Part shown: positions 1 to 8,107 of the stretch, piece by piece
How positions within the stretch are numbered: position 1 is the first letter of the stretch
Layout of the letters: the number at the start of each line of letters is the position of its first letter
Source: JAEUMG01 sp046349315
Lineage (GTDB): Bacteria > Pseudomonadota > Alphaproteobacteria > Rhizobiales > Aestuariivirgaceae
Assembly (NCBI GenBank): GCA_046349315.1
Contig: JAXMCQ010000005.1
Location: forward strand, 1 to 64,000
Direction: 5' to 3'
Length of the DNA stretch: 64,000 bases
Notes under the pieces: model-generated
Seen by the model: only the letters and a program-made list of their open reading frames with translations
What the model was told of the DNA's origin: nothing
Databases searched by the model: none
Made by a program: the position numbers and the translations under genes

Positions 1-375
1 AAGGGCATGCGCAAGCTTGCCGACAAATTCCTGATCGAGCAGGCGATGAAGGTTCTCAAAGGCCGCGCTCGCATCAAGCGCACCATGTGGTCGCGCCGCG
101 CGCAGGAATATGAAGCGAAGATCAATTCCGGCGATCTCATTGCAGTGGCCGAGGTCGTGCGCGACCTCTACCGATCCGAGCGCCAGCCCGAGCAGTCCTA
201 TTCCGAGCGCCAGCTCTATGAACAGGCACTCGAGCGCATGGCCCGCGAATATGCCGCGGTCCGCCGCATCGACGATGATGCGGCTTCCAAGGAACTCGAG
301 GAGTTCCTGTCGAAGAACGCCAAGCGCGCCAGTGAAAAGGCCGAAGCCGAGGTTCCCGCCGAACAGGCGGCCTGA
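1..375 (+). CDS. carD: CarD/CdnL-family RNA polymerase-binding regulator (3' part)
   Basis: Partial gene, cut by the left edge of the window; only the C-terminal helical domain is visible. Reading is open from base 1, so the ATG at base 7 is internal. The segment RAQEYEAKINSGDL followed by AEVVRDLYR and QSYSERQLYEQALERMARE is the hallmark of alphaproteobacterial CarD/CdnL proteins, which bind the RNA polymerase beta subunit and stabilise open complexes at rRNA and other promoters. The tail (about 25 residues after residue 95) is Ala/Glu/Lys-rich and probably disordered. A strong intrinsic terminator follows the stop codon after 26 bases. The family call is confident; the missing N-terminal RNAP-interaction domain cannot be inspected. 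Confidence 0.93.
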   Translation, partial: KGMRKLADKFLIEQAMKVLKGRARIKRTMWSRRAQEYEAKINSGDLIAVAEVVRDLYRSERQPEQSYSERQLYEQALERMAREYAAVRRIDDDAASKELEEFLSKNAKRASEKAEAEVPAEQAA

Positions 376-401
376 TCGACGCAACATCGATTACTGCAAA
401 A

Positions 402-428
402 GGGCCCGGAAATTTCCGGGCCCTTTTT
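402..428 (+). terminator. Rho-independent terminator of carD
   Basis: A perfect palindromic stem (GGGCCCGGAAA with its complement, no extra loop bases beyond the centre) runs from 402 to 423 and is followed by five T residues. It sits 26 bases after the carD stop and before the convergent pentapeptide-repeat gene. Confidence 0.9.
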
Positions 429-460
429 CGTTTGAATGAGTTTTCTCTCGTGCAGCCGAT

Positions 461-880
461 TTAATCGGGGAGCCGCGTTAAATCGTCAGTGACCACATCA
501 TCGAAGATGCTGTTCACCGTGATCGCCTCGCGCAGGTCCACGCCCCGCAGATCGCAGCCCCGCAAGGTCGCGCCGGTCAGGTTGGCGCCGCGCATATCCG
601 CTTCACGAAAATTCGATTTCGTCAGATTTGCCGTCGAAAAATTGGCCCTTTGCAGATTGCAACGGCTGAAATCGGCGCCGATCGCTTGCGCCGACCATAA
701 TACGGCACCTTGCAGATTGGCGCCGGCGAGGTGCGCGCCATCGAGCACGGCATAGCCGAAATCGGCGACGGAGAGATCAAGCCCGGTGAGGTCGGCCTTG
801 GCGAGATTGCGACCATTGAAGCTGAGCTTCGCGCCAGACGCCCGCGCCCTTTCGACTTCCGTCTGGAAATCCGTCGTCAT
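461..880 (-). CDS. Pentapeptide-repeat protein
   Basis: 139-residue protein built almost wholly of A(D/N)LXX pentapeptide repeats. From about residue 26 to 125 blocks such as LAKAD, LTGLD, LSVAD, LAGAN, LQGAV, LQRAN, LTKSN, MRGAN and LTGAT follow each other, predicting a right-handed quadrilateral beta-helix. No signal peptide or membrane segment is visible. Family members range from gyrase-protecting DNA mimics to proteins of unknown role; nothing here decides the function. It lies 58 bases downstream of the DUF6345 gene on the same strand, so it may be co-transcribed with that gene and the papain-like peptidase. Confidence 0.85.
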   Translation of the reverse strand: MTTDFQTEVERARASGAKLSFNGRNLAKADLTGLDLSVADFGYAVLDGAHLAGANLQGAVLWSAQAIGADFSRCNLQRANFSTANLTKSNFREADMRGANLTGATLRGCDLRGVDLREAITVNSIFDDVVTDDLTRLPD

Positions 881-938
881 GACGCTCCCCTTGCAACCGG
901 CATCGCAACGCGATGCCGGCCAAGTTTGTTCCGAGGAG

Positions 939-2588
939 CTAGGCGAGCGGCACCTTCACCCAGTAGCGCTTGCGATAGCCCCGGCCGAAATCAACCTCGA
1001 TCGCCCGGCGGGCCACGAGTATTGCCGTCCCGCCCGTGACTTCATAACCAATTTCGGTCGAGTCCGGCACAGTCGAGAAGGATAGCGGCATGTTGCCCGA
1101 AGCACCCCAGCGCGACAATTGGCGGCTGAACTCGACAGCCAGCGCGCGTTCGTAACTATCGGGCTCGGGACCGACATCGTGCATGTTCGCGCCGCTGGGC
1201 AATGGCGGTGTCGGCAGCATGCTGCGGGCGCGCTCGCTGAGCGCATCGACAGTTTGCAGGGACGAGTGGACATTGGTGATGGTACCGTCATTGTCGACGG
1301 TCACTCGCAGGGCGCCGCTATCCTGCGAAATGATCGGAATGCCATTCACCATTTGCCGGAACTGCACGCTGGTGCTGGTCACGCTCGGCTCGATGCGTTC
1401 TCCGGATCCATTATCGGTTCCGCCGGCATCCCATGAGGACAGCACGCGATCGAGAACGAGCGAGCCGTTATCGTCGAGCCCGAACTTGCTGACCGCCGAC
1501 TCGGCGATCGAAACTGCATTATCGCTCGCGAGCGCCTCGCGGTTTTCATAATTGACAGCGGCGAGCTTCGCATCGACCGAACCATTTGCGCCGAATGCGA
1601 GATACTGATCGGCCGAACCCGCACCATAGCTCCCATCGGCGGAAGCGCTTGCCTCCGGCACGGCGAGCTCAAACTTGTCGGCAAGTGCGCGGAATTGCGA
1701 TGAAGACAGATTGGCGGGCTTCAATTGCGCGACAAGGCCATTGGCCGGTAGCTCGGTGAGCAGCGGCCGAGCGGACGCCGACGCGTAGTACCAGCGCCAC
1801 CACCAATAATCATGGCTAACTGCACCGCTGTAGAAATTGCGCTCGTTGTAGAGGCGGTTCTGTGCGTCCGCCGCCGACGAGCCGCAGGCCGTGCAGGACG
1901 GCGCCTGGTCATGCGCAATGCGCCAGCTCGCATCGAGCCACGCCTGGCTGAAGGATTTGTTCTTGCGCCACTCCTCCCAGAAGAAGCGGCCGTAATTTGC
2001 GTTGTCCCAGCTCGTCGTCTCGTATCCGAACAGCATCCGGAATCCGAGATTGGCCGGCTGCCAGGTGCGGATCGGCGAGTGTCCGTCGAGCACGCGGCAG
2101 GAGAGGCATGTCGACCAGAATATGTATCTGACATGCTCATTGCCGAGACGCATGTTGCTGGAAATCGCGGTGCAGTCATTGCCCGCCCAGGCCGAACCCA
2201 TCGGCGCGTAGAACACGCCGTTTCCGTCCATGCCGCCATGGCCCGAATGATAGGCAACGCAGACGGCATCCATGCCGTAAGTATCTTGCCAATTATCGTA
2301 TTGCTCGTAATAGGCCCACACGCGGACTCCGGCATCCTGGTACCAGAAGTTTGGCGCGGTGAATTGGCGGACATAGGCGAGGAAGCCGTCGGCATCATCA
2401 TGCGTCAGGCTCAGGCCGCCGACATCGCAGAAGGTTTCCATGCTGAAGGCGCCATACATATTGGCGCCGCCTCGCACGGCCGCCACACCTGTTTCCGCCG
2501 CCGGATTGTCGGAAGCGGTGGTACTTTCACTCGAACAGTTGCAATTGCCGGCCTGCGGCGGAACCTGGGTCGGCGTTGATGATCCCAT
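939..2588 (-). CDS. DUF6345-like protein with caspase-type His/Cys motifs and an FTP-like C-terminal region
   Basis: 549 residues from the ATG at 2588, chosen because GGGGAGGAG lies just upstream; the longer open frame runs into the preceding gene. The core (about residues 43-270) holds YHSGHGG (His114/His117) and FWSTCLSC (Cys161/Cys164). This spacing resembles the His-Gly plus Cys dyad of clan CD (caspase/gingipain-fold) peptidases and matches my memory of DUF6345 proteins. The region is rich in Trp, Tyr and Cys. Residues about 355-445 include FRQMVNGIPII and VDNDGTITNV, reminiscent of FTP/PepSY propeptide domains. There is no signal peptide. It is 68 bases downstream of a papain-like peptidase gene, suggesting one operon. 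Peptidase activity is inference; the fold call needs a profile search. Confidence 0.62.
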   Translation of the reverse strand: MGSSTPTQVPPQAGNCNCSSESTTASDNPAAETGVAAVRGGANMYGAFSMETFCDVGGLSLTHDDADGFLAYVRQFTAPNFWYQDAGVRVWAYYEQYDNWQDTYGMDAVCVAYHSGHGGMDGNGVFYAPMGSAWAGNDCTAISSNMRLGNEHVRYIFWSTCLSCRVLDGHSPIRTWQPANLGFRMLFGYETTSWDNANYGRFFWEEWRKNKSFSQAWLDASWRIAHDQAPSCTACGSSAADAQNRLYNERNFYSGAVSHDYWWWRWYYASASARPLLTELPANGLVAQLKPANLSSSQFRALADKFELAVPEASASADGSYGAGSADQYLAFGANGSVDAKLAAVNYENREALASDNAVSIAESAVSKFGLDDNGSLVLDRVLSSWDAGGTDNGSGERIEPSVTSTSVQFRQMVNGIPIISQDSGALRVTVDNDGTITNVHSSLQTVDALSERARSMLPTPPLPSGANMHDVGPEPDSYERALAVEFSRQLSRWGASGNMPLSFSTVPDSTEIGYEVTGGTAILVARRAIEVDFGRGYRKRYWVKVPLA

Positions 2589-2656
2589 GTGAGTCTCCTC
2601 CCCTAAATGCCTCGATGGGCATTTCAATGAAAAATGAAACGTCGCCGTCGCGGCTC

Positions 2657-3754
2657 TCAGAAAACGTAGAGTTCCTTGATGACTCCGTTCTCGACGCGAA
2701 GATTGCACGGCGACTTGCTCGCCTTCGCCGAACCGAGAGCGGTGAACATGCCAAGGAACACGCTGTCGCTCTCATTCGACAGCTTGCGCCAGCCGATACC
2801 ATCGATGTAGGCCGCGCCGTTGCGGTCCTCATTGATGGTCCAGAGACCGGTAATCAGCTTCTTCTCGATCCAGGTCGTATCAACAATCTGCTTTGGTACT
2901 TCGACGGCCCACATCCGGGCATCGATGCCGCACTCGCCATAGGCGATCTTGAAGAAGCCCTTGTCGCCCCAGCTTGTGTCCCAGCTGTTCTTGCAGATCC
3001 AGGCTTGCGCGGCATCGTCATAGCCTACACAGCAGACGCAATGACCGCCGGCCAGATTGCCTTGCACATGGCGATAGACGCCGGTCTTGTAGGCGAAGAA
3101 ATCATCATAGACGCTGAAGCACGCCGCGAGCGGACCGTTGCTCGAGAGCCATTCCTTCATCGCGGCGGGGCTCGCGATCTCGCTCCAGGCGGTGATCTTG
3201 AACACCCTGTTCTGCCAATCCGTGCAGAGATTGGAGCAGGCCTGGTCGCCGGGTGTGTAAGGGTAGCAGGCCTCGTCACTCACCCCGATCGACTTGATCG
3301 CATCGAGTGCTGGCGGCACCCACCAGCCATTATTGCAGCGCCGCCCCTGATTGCGGGCGTGGCAATAGAAAAGATGCGCTTCCGAAAGGTCGATGGCGAG
3401 ATTGGGTTGGTCCCGCTTGAAACGCACCGTTCCTTCGACCGTTGAAATCGAGCCGAAGGCTACGCACGAGCCGCAGGTCGCCTGATTCTTGATGGGCGTG
3501 ATGTAGTTCTTGCCGCCGACATTGCGCAGGTCGAAAGCGGCAGGAGCGCCCGCCGCAGGCGCTTTCGCGGCCGCGAGATTGGCCTTGGCCGCCTGTTCCG
3601 CCTGCTGGAGCGAAGCTTCACCAGGCCCCGGCACATAGCCGAGATAGAGAGAGCGTTCTTCGCGGCTCAGCGCGGTCAGAAAGTTCGGTTGCGCTTGCCA
3701 GCCTGCATCATACTTTTTGATTGCAGTTTCGACGGCCTGAACCTGAATAGTCAT
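2657..3754 (-). CDS. Papain-family (C1A) cysteine peptidase
   Basis: 365 residues from the ATG at 3754, preceded by GGGGAG; an earlier in-frame ATG at 3784 has no comparable ribosome site. The papain core starts near residue 73 (FDLRN). The complete catalytic set is visible: Gln91 (oxyanion hole), Cys97 in CGSCVAF, His238 in GGHCVCCVGYDD, and Asn256 in CKNSWDTSWGDKGFF. Val98 replaces the usual Trp after the nucleophile. The first ~72 residues contain an Ala-rich stretch that could act as a pro-region. No signal peptide is seen although at least a dozen cysteines are present. The protein extends about 75 residues beyond the catalytic domain. It is the first gene of a probable operon with the DUF6345 protein. 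The family assignment is firm; substrate is unknown. Confidence 0.87.
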   Translation of the reverse strand: MTIQVQAVETAIKKYDAGWQAQPNFLTALSREERSLYLGYVPGPGEASLQQAEQAAKANLAAAKAPAAGAPAAFDLRNVGGKNYITPIKNQATCGSCVAFGSISTVEGTVRFKRDQPNLAIDLSEAHLFYCHARNQGRRCNNGWWVPPALDAIKSIGVSDEACYPYTPGDQACSNLCTDWQNRVFKITAWSEIASPAAMKEWLSSNGPLAACFSVYDDFFAYKTGVYRHVQGNLAGGHCVCCVGYDDAAQAWICKNSWDTSWGDKGFFKIAYGECGIDARMWAVEVPKQIVDTTWIEKKLITGLWTINEDRNGAAYIDGIGWRKLSNESDSVFLGMFTALGSAKASKSPCNLRVENGVIKELYVF

Positions 3755-4046
3755 AGGTCTCCCCTTCCTGAAGAAAGTCTTCAAGACTGCCAGCTCAACG
3801 ATTACAGGGCGCAGCCAAGTAATCGCGCGCCCGTACCAGGCGCGATGTGTTGGATAAAATTATTATTATCTGGCGAGTTTGCTCTCTAAGCCGTCAAAAA
3901 AGTGAGGGCATAAGCTTGACGACAGCGGAGCTTTGACGTTGAGGATGGCATGAATACTGTGACTCCGCCGTGACACCTCAACGTAAAATAGCGGATCAGC
4001 GCAGGCCTTTCTCGATCGGGGGCTTGCGTATATAACGTCCGGCGCC

Positions 4047-4123
4047 GACCCCGTAGCTCAGCTGGACAGAGCATCAGTTTCCTAAACTGAGGGTCACGTG
4101 TTCGAATCACGTCGGGGTCGCCA
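4047..4123 (+). tRNA. tRNA-Arg (anticodon CCT)
   Basis: A full cloverleaf can be drawn: acceptor GACCCCG/CGGGGTC, anticodon stem TCAGT/ACTGA with loop TTCCTAA (anticodon CCT, reading AGG), T-arm ACGTG-TTCGAAT-CACGT, discriminator G and an encoded CCA at 4121-4123. No integrase or direct repeat was seen nearby, so there is no sign that it serves as an attachment site. Confidence 0.95.
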
Positions 4124-4139
4124 CTTCATCGGCGATATG

Positions 4140-4168
4140 AAAAACTCCCCGGCATGCCTGCCAGGGAG
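4140..4168 (-). terminator. Terminator of the small secreted-protein gene
   Basis: Inverted repeat CTCCCCGGCA / TGCCAGGGAG (one mismatch) followed on the minus strand by five T residues. It lies 25 bases beyond the stop codon of the minus-strand gene ending at 4193, between that gene and the convergent tRNA. Confidence 0.7.
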
Positions 4169-4192
4169 CCAAAATCGTAGGGTCCTATTGAG

Positions 4193-4540
4193 TTAGGATT
4201 TCGGCTTCACTTTCGCATAGACGTAGTAGCATTCCTCGCCGAGGCCGGTGTAGCGGCACTCGACATAGTAGTCCTTCTTCCGCATGAGCTTGCTGTCCTT
4301 GACCTTGATCCGCTCAAGCTTGTTGCTGCCCTTCGGCCGCATATAGACGTAATGGCAGTCCTGCCCGACCGCCGTGTAGGAACACTCGACCCAATAGCCG
4401 AGCTTCTGCTTCAGCGTTACATTTGGACTGGCCTGGAGCCGCTTCACTTTCATATCTTCGCCGAGCGCCGGGGCCGAAATCACCGCCGCAGACATCATGG
4501 CAAGAGAAAATGCAGTCACGAATTGCTTGTTCATCGACAT
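4193..4540 (-). CDS. Small secreted protein with two cysteine/tyrosine repeats
   Basis: 115 residues from the ATG at 4540 (a second ATG at 4534 is equally possible). The first ~27 residues form a signal peptide ending near SAPALG-ED, so the product is probably periplasmic or secreted. The mature part contains two copies of one motif: YWVECSYTAVGQDCHYVYM and, 37 residues later, YYVECRYTGLGEECYYVYA. Each has two cysteines nine apart (C-x8-C), suggesting one disulfide per repeat. The spacer between repeats is Lys/Arg-rich. I do not recognise the family. It is a single-gene unit with its own terminator. Confidence 0.7.
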   Translation of the reverse strand: MSMNKQFVTAFSLAMMSAAVISAPALGEDMKVKRLQASPNVTLKQKLGYWVECSYTAVGQDCHYVYMRPKGSNKLERIKVKDSKLMRKKDYYVECRYTGLGEECYYVYAKVKPKS

Positions 4541-4839
4541 GTTCCGTCCACTGATTGAGAAGCACGAAGCCGCAGCCCCGAGGGCCGACAGCTCCTGCGT
4601 GAAGTTTGCCAACAAGCGTGCGGCCTTGGCAAGGACTTAGGGAGGCAATTGTCGACCGCCGGACGCAAGAAACTACCCACCATTGCGGGTTTCGCTGCCG
4701 ATAGCGTATGTTTCCCGAGGGCAGCGGAGAAGTAGGCCATGATTCGCCTGCTCAAGGGTGACTGCCCGTCTCCACTGCCCGGAAATGGGATCGATCCCGC
4801 GGTTCCCGTGTGATCCGCGCGATCAGGAGGATATTGGCC
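4541..4839. other. Intergenic stretch between divergent small genes
   Basis: About 300 bases between the divergent secreted-protein gene and the 72-residue membrane protein. It should contain both promoters, but I could not pick convincing -35/-10 pairs. No RNA gene, repeat or credible reading frame was found. Confidence 0.4.
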
Positions 4840-5058
4840 ATGAATTCCAAGAATACGATCATTGGCGTGATCGTCGTCATCGTCCTGCTGCTCATCATCG
4901 GTTGGGCTGCCGGCTGGTTCGGCGGTAAGCAAGCGGCACCGCCGCCGGCTACAACGACCGAGCAGCCTGCCCCGTCGACGACAGATCAGGGCACCACGAC
5001 CAATCAGGGCGGCACCACCACCCAGCCGTCGACAGGCACCGGCACCACGCAGCAATAA
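4840..5058 (+). CDS. Small single-span membrane protein with Thr/Gln-rich tail
   Basis: 72 residues from the ATG at 4840, which has a strong AGGAGGA ribosome site 8 bases upstream; a GTG at 4810 would add ten residues but lacks such a site. Residues 7-28 (TIIGVIVVIVLLLIIGWAAG) form one transmembrane segment, followed by FGGKQAAPPPATTTEQPAP and a low-complexity T/Q/G/S tail. The likely topology is a short cytoplasmic N-terminus and a disordered periplasmic tail. No family is recognised. The downstream genes (DUF3606, YihY) are on the same strand. Confidence 0.65.
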   Translation: MNSKNTIIGVIVVIVLLLIIGWAAGWFGGKQAAPPPATTTEQPAPSTTDQGTTTNQGGTTTQPSTGTGTTQQ

Positions 5059-5172
5059 TTTCGGCTCGCCGCACCGGCGCGTCCCGGTGCGGCGAACTCC
5101 CATCCTGTTCGAGCGTGGAACTTTCCCGACCGCCGGTCGCTTTTGGGATCATCTGCCGCAAGGAGACGATCC

Positions 5173-5376
5173 ATGAGCGACGACAAGAACAAAATCGGCG
5201 AACCCGACCGCAGCAAGGTCTCGGCTTCCGAGCCTTATGAAATCTCATACATCGCGTCAAAATTCGCTTTGTCGATGGATGAGGCCCGCGACCTCGTCGC
5301 TAAACATGGCCCCTCGCGCGAAGCGGTCGAGGCCGCAGCCGCGAGATTGACGAAGAGCGCCCGCAAAACAGCCTAA
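5173..5376 (+). CDS. DUF3606 domain protein
   Basis: 67 residues; the ATG at 5173 is preceded by AAGGAGACG. The sequence MSDDKNKIGEPDRSKVSASEPYEISYIASKFALSM (shown only as landmarks: MSDDK start, EPYEISYIASKF centre, DEARDLVAKHGPSREAVEAA end) matches the small DUF3606 family, in which a helical hairpin follows a conserved MSDD(K/N) start. Biochemical function is unknown. The stop codon is 3 bases before the YihY-family gene, so the two are probably translated from one message. Confidence 0.75.
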   Translation: MSDDKNKIGEPDRSKVSASEPYEISYIASKFALSMDEARDLVAKHGPSREAVEAAAARLTKSARKTA

Positions 5377-5379
5377 GCA

Positions 5380-6306
5380 ATGTCGACCGAGGCGGGCACC
5401 TCCGGCGATACCGCGCGGTCATCGGCGTCCAGTCCGAGCGCCGGGGCGTGGTGGCGCCTTCTCACCGACACAGTCGCGGCGTGGAGTGACGACTATGCCT
5501 CAAGCATGGGCGCGGCGATCGCCTATTACACGCTGTTCTCGATCGCCCCGCTTCTTGTGATCGTGACGGCGGTTGCCGGCTTCCTCTTCGGCTACCAGGC
5601 GGTGAATGGCGAGCTCTACGGCCAGCTCAGGGGACTCGTGGGGTCCAATGGCGCTGAGGCCATCCAAGCCCTGGTCAAGAGCGTGAGCGAGCCGGCCGAG
5701 GGCATCGCCGCAATAATCATAAGCAGCGTCCTGATGGTGATCGGCGCGACCGGTGTATTCTCGGAGCTTCAATCAGCGCTCGATCGCATCTGGGAGGTGC
5801 CGCGCCGCGAACGCAGCAGCACATGGATGGAGCTCGTACGCACCCGGATTCTCGCCTTCGGCATGGTCCTCTCCCTGGCTTTCCTGCTGCTGGTGTCGCT
5901 TATTGTCAGCACGGCGATCGCAGCGGTTGGGGTAATCTGGGATGTCTGGCTCGGCCATTGGGAGATCGTTCTGCAACTCGTCAATCTGTTGTCGGGTCTC
6001 GTCATCTTCACTGTCGTCTTCGCACTCATATTCCGGTTTCTTCCGCGCGTCACGATCGGCTGGCGCGACGTTTGGCTTGGAGCGTTGATTACTTCGCTGC
6101 TCTTCGTTGCTGGCAAGTTCCTGATTGGCCTTTATATCGGCAAGAGCGGAATTGTATCAGGCTTTGGTGCGGCTGGATCTTTGGTAACATTGCTAATTTG
6201 GGTTTATTACTCGGCGCAGATCTTTCTCTTGGGCGCCGAATTCACCTGGATCTATGCCCACCGCTACGGGTCGCTGCGGAATAAGAACGCCGCCAGTCGC
6301 GGCTAG
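5380..6306 (+). CDS. YihY/BrkB-family inner membrane protein
   Basis: 308 residues with six predicted transmembrane helices. Signature stretches are YASSMGAAIAYYTLFSIAPLL near residue 45, FLFGYQAVNG, GATGVFSELQSALDRIWEVP near 125-145, FRFLPR, and SLVTLLIWVYYSAQIFLLGAEFTWIYA near the C-terminus. These define the YihY/virulence factor BrkB (former RNase BN) family; the transport substrate is not established. A Ser/Thr-rich cytoplasmic N-terminus of about 25 residues precedes the first helix. It follows the DUF3606 gene by 3 bases and its stop overlaps the stop of the convergent AI-2E-family gene by 3 bases. Confidence 0.9.
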   Translation: MSTEAGTSGDTARSSASSPSAGAWWRLLTDTVAAWSDDYASSMGAAIAYYTLFSIAPLLVIVTAVAGFLFGYQAVNGELYGQLRGLVGSNGAEAIQALVKSVSEPAEGIAAIIISSVLMVIGATGVFSELQSALDRIWEVPRRERSSTWMELVRTRILAFGMVLSLAFLLLVSLIVSTAIAAVGVIWDVWLGHWEIVLQLVNLLSGLVIFTVVFALIFRFLPRVTIGWRDVWLGALITSLLFVAGKFLIGLYIGKSGIVSGFGAAGSLVTLLIWVYYSAQIFLLGAEFTWIYAHRYGSLRNKNAASRG

Positions 6307-7469
6307 GTGCTTGAAGCGTGGGGATGAGGAAGAGCTTCTTCCTCGACATGCGGCTTGGGCGGTGACGCGGAGAGGAATTCACCAAACCCGGTGAGGCCAT
6401 CGAAGTGGTCGCAAAACACCTTCACGCAGACGAGAAGCGGCACCGCGATCACCGCACCGACAATGCCCCACATCCAGCTCCACAAGGCAAGAGCGATGAG
6501 GATCGCTACCGAATTGAGCTCCAGCCGGCGCCCTATAATGATCGGCGTCAGGAACTGGCCCTCGGCGATGTGCAGGCCAAGGTAAAGCAACGGCGGTATC
6601 AGAGCCTGACCCAGCGTGTTGAATGACAACAGCGCCACGATGGCGATCATGCCGAGGCCGATCAAAGCGCCGACATAGGGAATGAAATTAAGAATGGCCG
6701 CAGCAACGCCCCACAGCACCGGGTTTGGCATGCCGGTCACCGCCATTGCCACCGCCACGAGGGCTCCGAGCGCACAATTGATGAGCGTAATCGTCAAAAG
6801 ATAACGAGAGACGACGCTCTCGATGTCATAGACAACGCGCAGCGCTTTCTTCTTGTCGCTAAGGCGCGGCATGACGGAGATGAGTTTCTCGTAGAAAAGG
6901 GTGCCTGATGACAAAAGAAACAGCAACAGCACGATGGTGAGGCCAAGCGTGGTCAGACTGCCGGCTACATTATCGGCCGCGCGAGACAGGAGTCCCGGCT
7001 GCTGCACCACCACCTTCTGTACTGTTGGAGATCCGCCTTCGGTGAGGTTTTCGACCTGTTCGGACGCTGCTACCACCGCATCGACTGGCGAACGCAAAGA
7101 CGACAGCTTGCGCGAAAGATCCTGGCCGATTTCCGGTGCTATATCGAGCCAATGCGTCACTGGGCCGCTCAGGAAGTACAGCCCGGAGCCGAAAACACCG
7201 ATAACCCCGGCGACCAGCACCATGGCCGAGATCGTCGCCGCAACGCCCCGCCGCTCAAAATAGCGCACGATCGGCCGTAAAGTGAGTGCAAGTAAAAAGG
7301 CAAGCGTCAGCGGCAGTAGAAGGTCGCGCGCGAAATAGGCGACAACGCCGCCAAGCACGATGACGATGAACATGACGGCGCGGCGGATGACCCGGAGATG
7401 GCGTTCCTGGCGCTCCAGCATCTCTGCCGGCGACGGGGGATCGGTATCGGCTTTGTGGGCTTGGGCCAT
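6303..7469 (-). CDS. AI-2E/PerM-family transporter
   Basis: 388 residues from the ATG at 7469, which has GGAGACG upstream. The order of features is typical of the AI-2E transporter (PerM/TqsA) superfamily: two N-terminal helices (VMFIVIVLGGVVAYFARDLLLPLTLAFLLALTLRPIV region), a periplasmic domain of about 80 residues, and a C-terminal helix bundle with GVAAAILNFIPYVGALIG and the conserved EGQFLTPIIIGRRLELNSVAILIAL. Members export small signals or act as Na+/H+ antiporters; the substrate here is not predictable. The C-terminal tail is acidic and His-rich. The gene ends 3 bases inside the convergent YihY gene. Confidence 0.9.
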   Translation of the reverse strand: MAQAHKADTDPPSPAEMLERQERHLRVIRRAVMFIVIVLGGVVAYFARDLLLPLTLAFLLALTLRPIVRYFERRGVAATISAMVLVAGVIGVFGSGLYFLSGPVTHWLDIAPEIGQDLSRKLSSLRSPVDAVVAASEQVENLTEGGSPTVQKVVVQQPGLLSRAADNVAGSLTTLGLTIVLLLFLLSSGTLFYEKLISVMPRLSDKKKALRVVYDIESVVSRYLLTITLINCALGALVAVAMAVTGMPNPVLWGVAAAILNFIPYVGALIGLGMIAIVALLSFNTLGQALIPPLLYLGLHIAEGQFLTPIIIGRRLELNSVAILIALALWSWMWGIVGAVIAVPLLVCVKVFCDHFDGLTGFGEFLSASPPKPHVEEEALPHPHASST

Positions 7470-7556
7470 GCACGTCTCCAGCCGTGGCGCGCACACTGCA
7501 CCCTCTCGGCCATCCGTGCAAAATTCGTGAGGTCGCGAAAAGTTCCGACGATTGAA

Positions 7557-8003
7557 TCAGGACGGCAATCGGCCGTCCGGCGTCAGCCCATCTACCGCCT
7601 TCGGCAGGTCGCGCGACAGACGCGACAGGATTTCTTCGCGCGACAGCCCAGTCCGATTGGCAAGATCGCTAAGGACATCGCCGCCGATCGCGGTCTCGAG
7701 CTGGTTCGTGGAGACCGGCTGATTCGGCCCTTTGCCCACCCAGGAATCGGCCAAATCGCCGTGGCCTGCCTGTTTGAACTGGTCGACCAGACCGCCAAGG
7801 CCTTCATTCAGGACGTTGCCGGCGCTACCGGCTGCATCGCCAAGCTTGCCGAGGACATTACGAACGCCATCTTGCATGGGATCGCCGGTCGGGCCCTTGT
7901 TCTTGAAAGAATTGAACATTTCGGCAATTTTTTCGCGGTTCTGATATCCCGCTACGGCGAGCAAACCCAGCAGCGCGACCATTGAGGGTGTTCCACGAGC
8001 CAT
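7557..8003 (-). CDS. YidB/DUF937-like protein
   Basis: 148 residues starting at an ATG preceded by AAGGAGG. After a short hydrophobic N-terminus (MVALLGLLAVAGYQ) comes a Gly-rich linker and then the YidB-type core: GGLVDQFKQAGHGDLADSWVGKGPNQPVS followed by LSDLANRTGLSREEILSRLSRDLPKAVDGLTPDGRLP. These landmarks are characteristic of the YidB/DUF937 family of unknown function. It stands alone, divergent from the YeaQ/GlsB-like membrane gene that starts at 8108. Confidence 0.82.
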   Translation of the reverse strand: MARGTPSMVALLGLLAVAGYQNREKIAEMFNSFKNKGPTGDPMQDGVRNVLGKLGDAAGSAGNVLNEGLGGLVDQFKQAGHGDLADSWVGKGPNQPVSTNQLETAIGGDVLSDLANRTGLSREEILSRLSRDLPKAVDGLTPDGRLPS

Positions 8004-8107
8004 TCCAGCCTCCTTCTTGCCTCATGCATCTATCGTTCGAAGATAGACTTACTTCTGAAACATGGCATTCTGGTGAGGGATTTGACGACTGGCTGGAGGG
8101 CTGATCC

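Noticed and set aside
4047..4123. tRNA-Arg as an integration site
   Set aside because: No integrase, no duplicated 3' tRNA end and no composition change were seen nearby.
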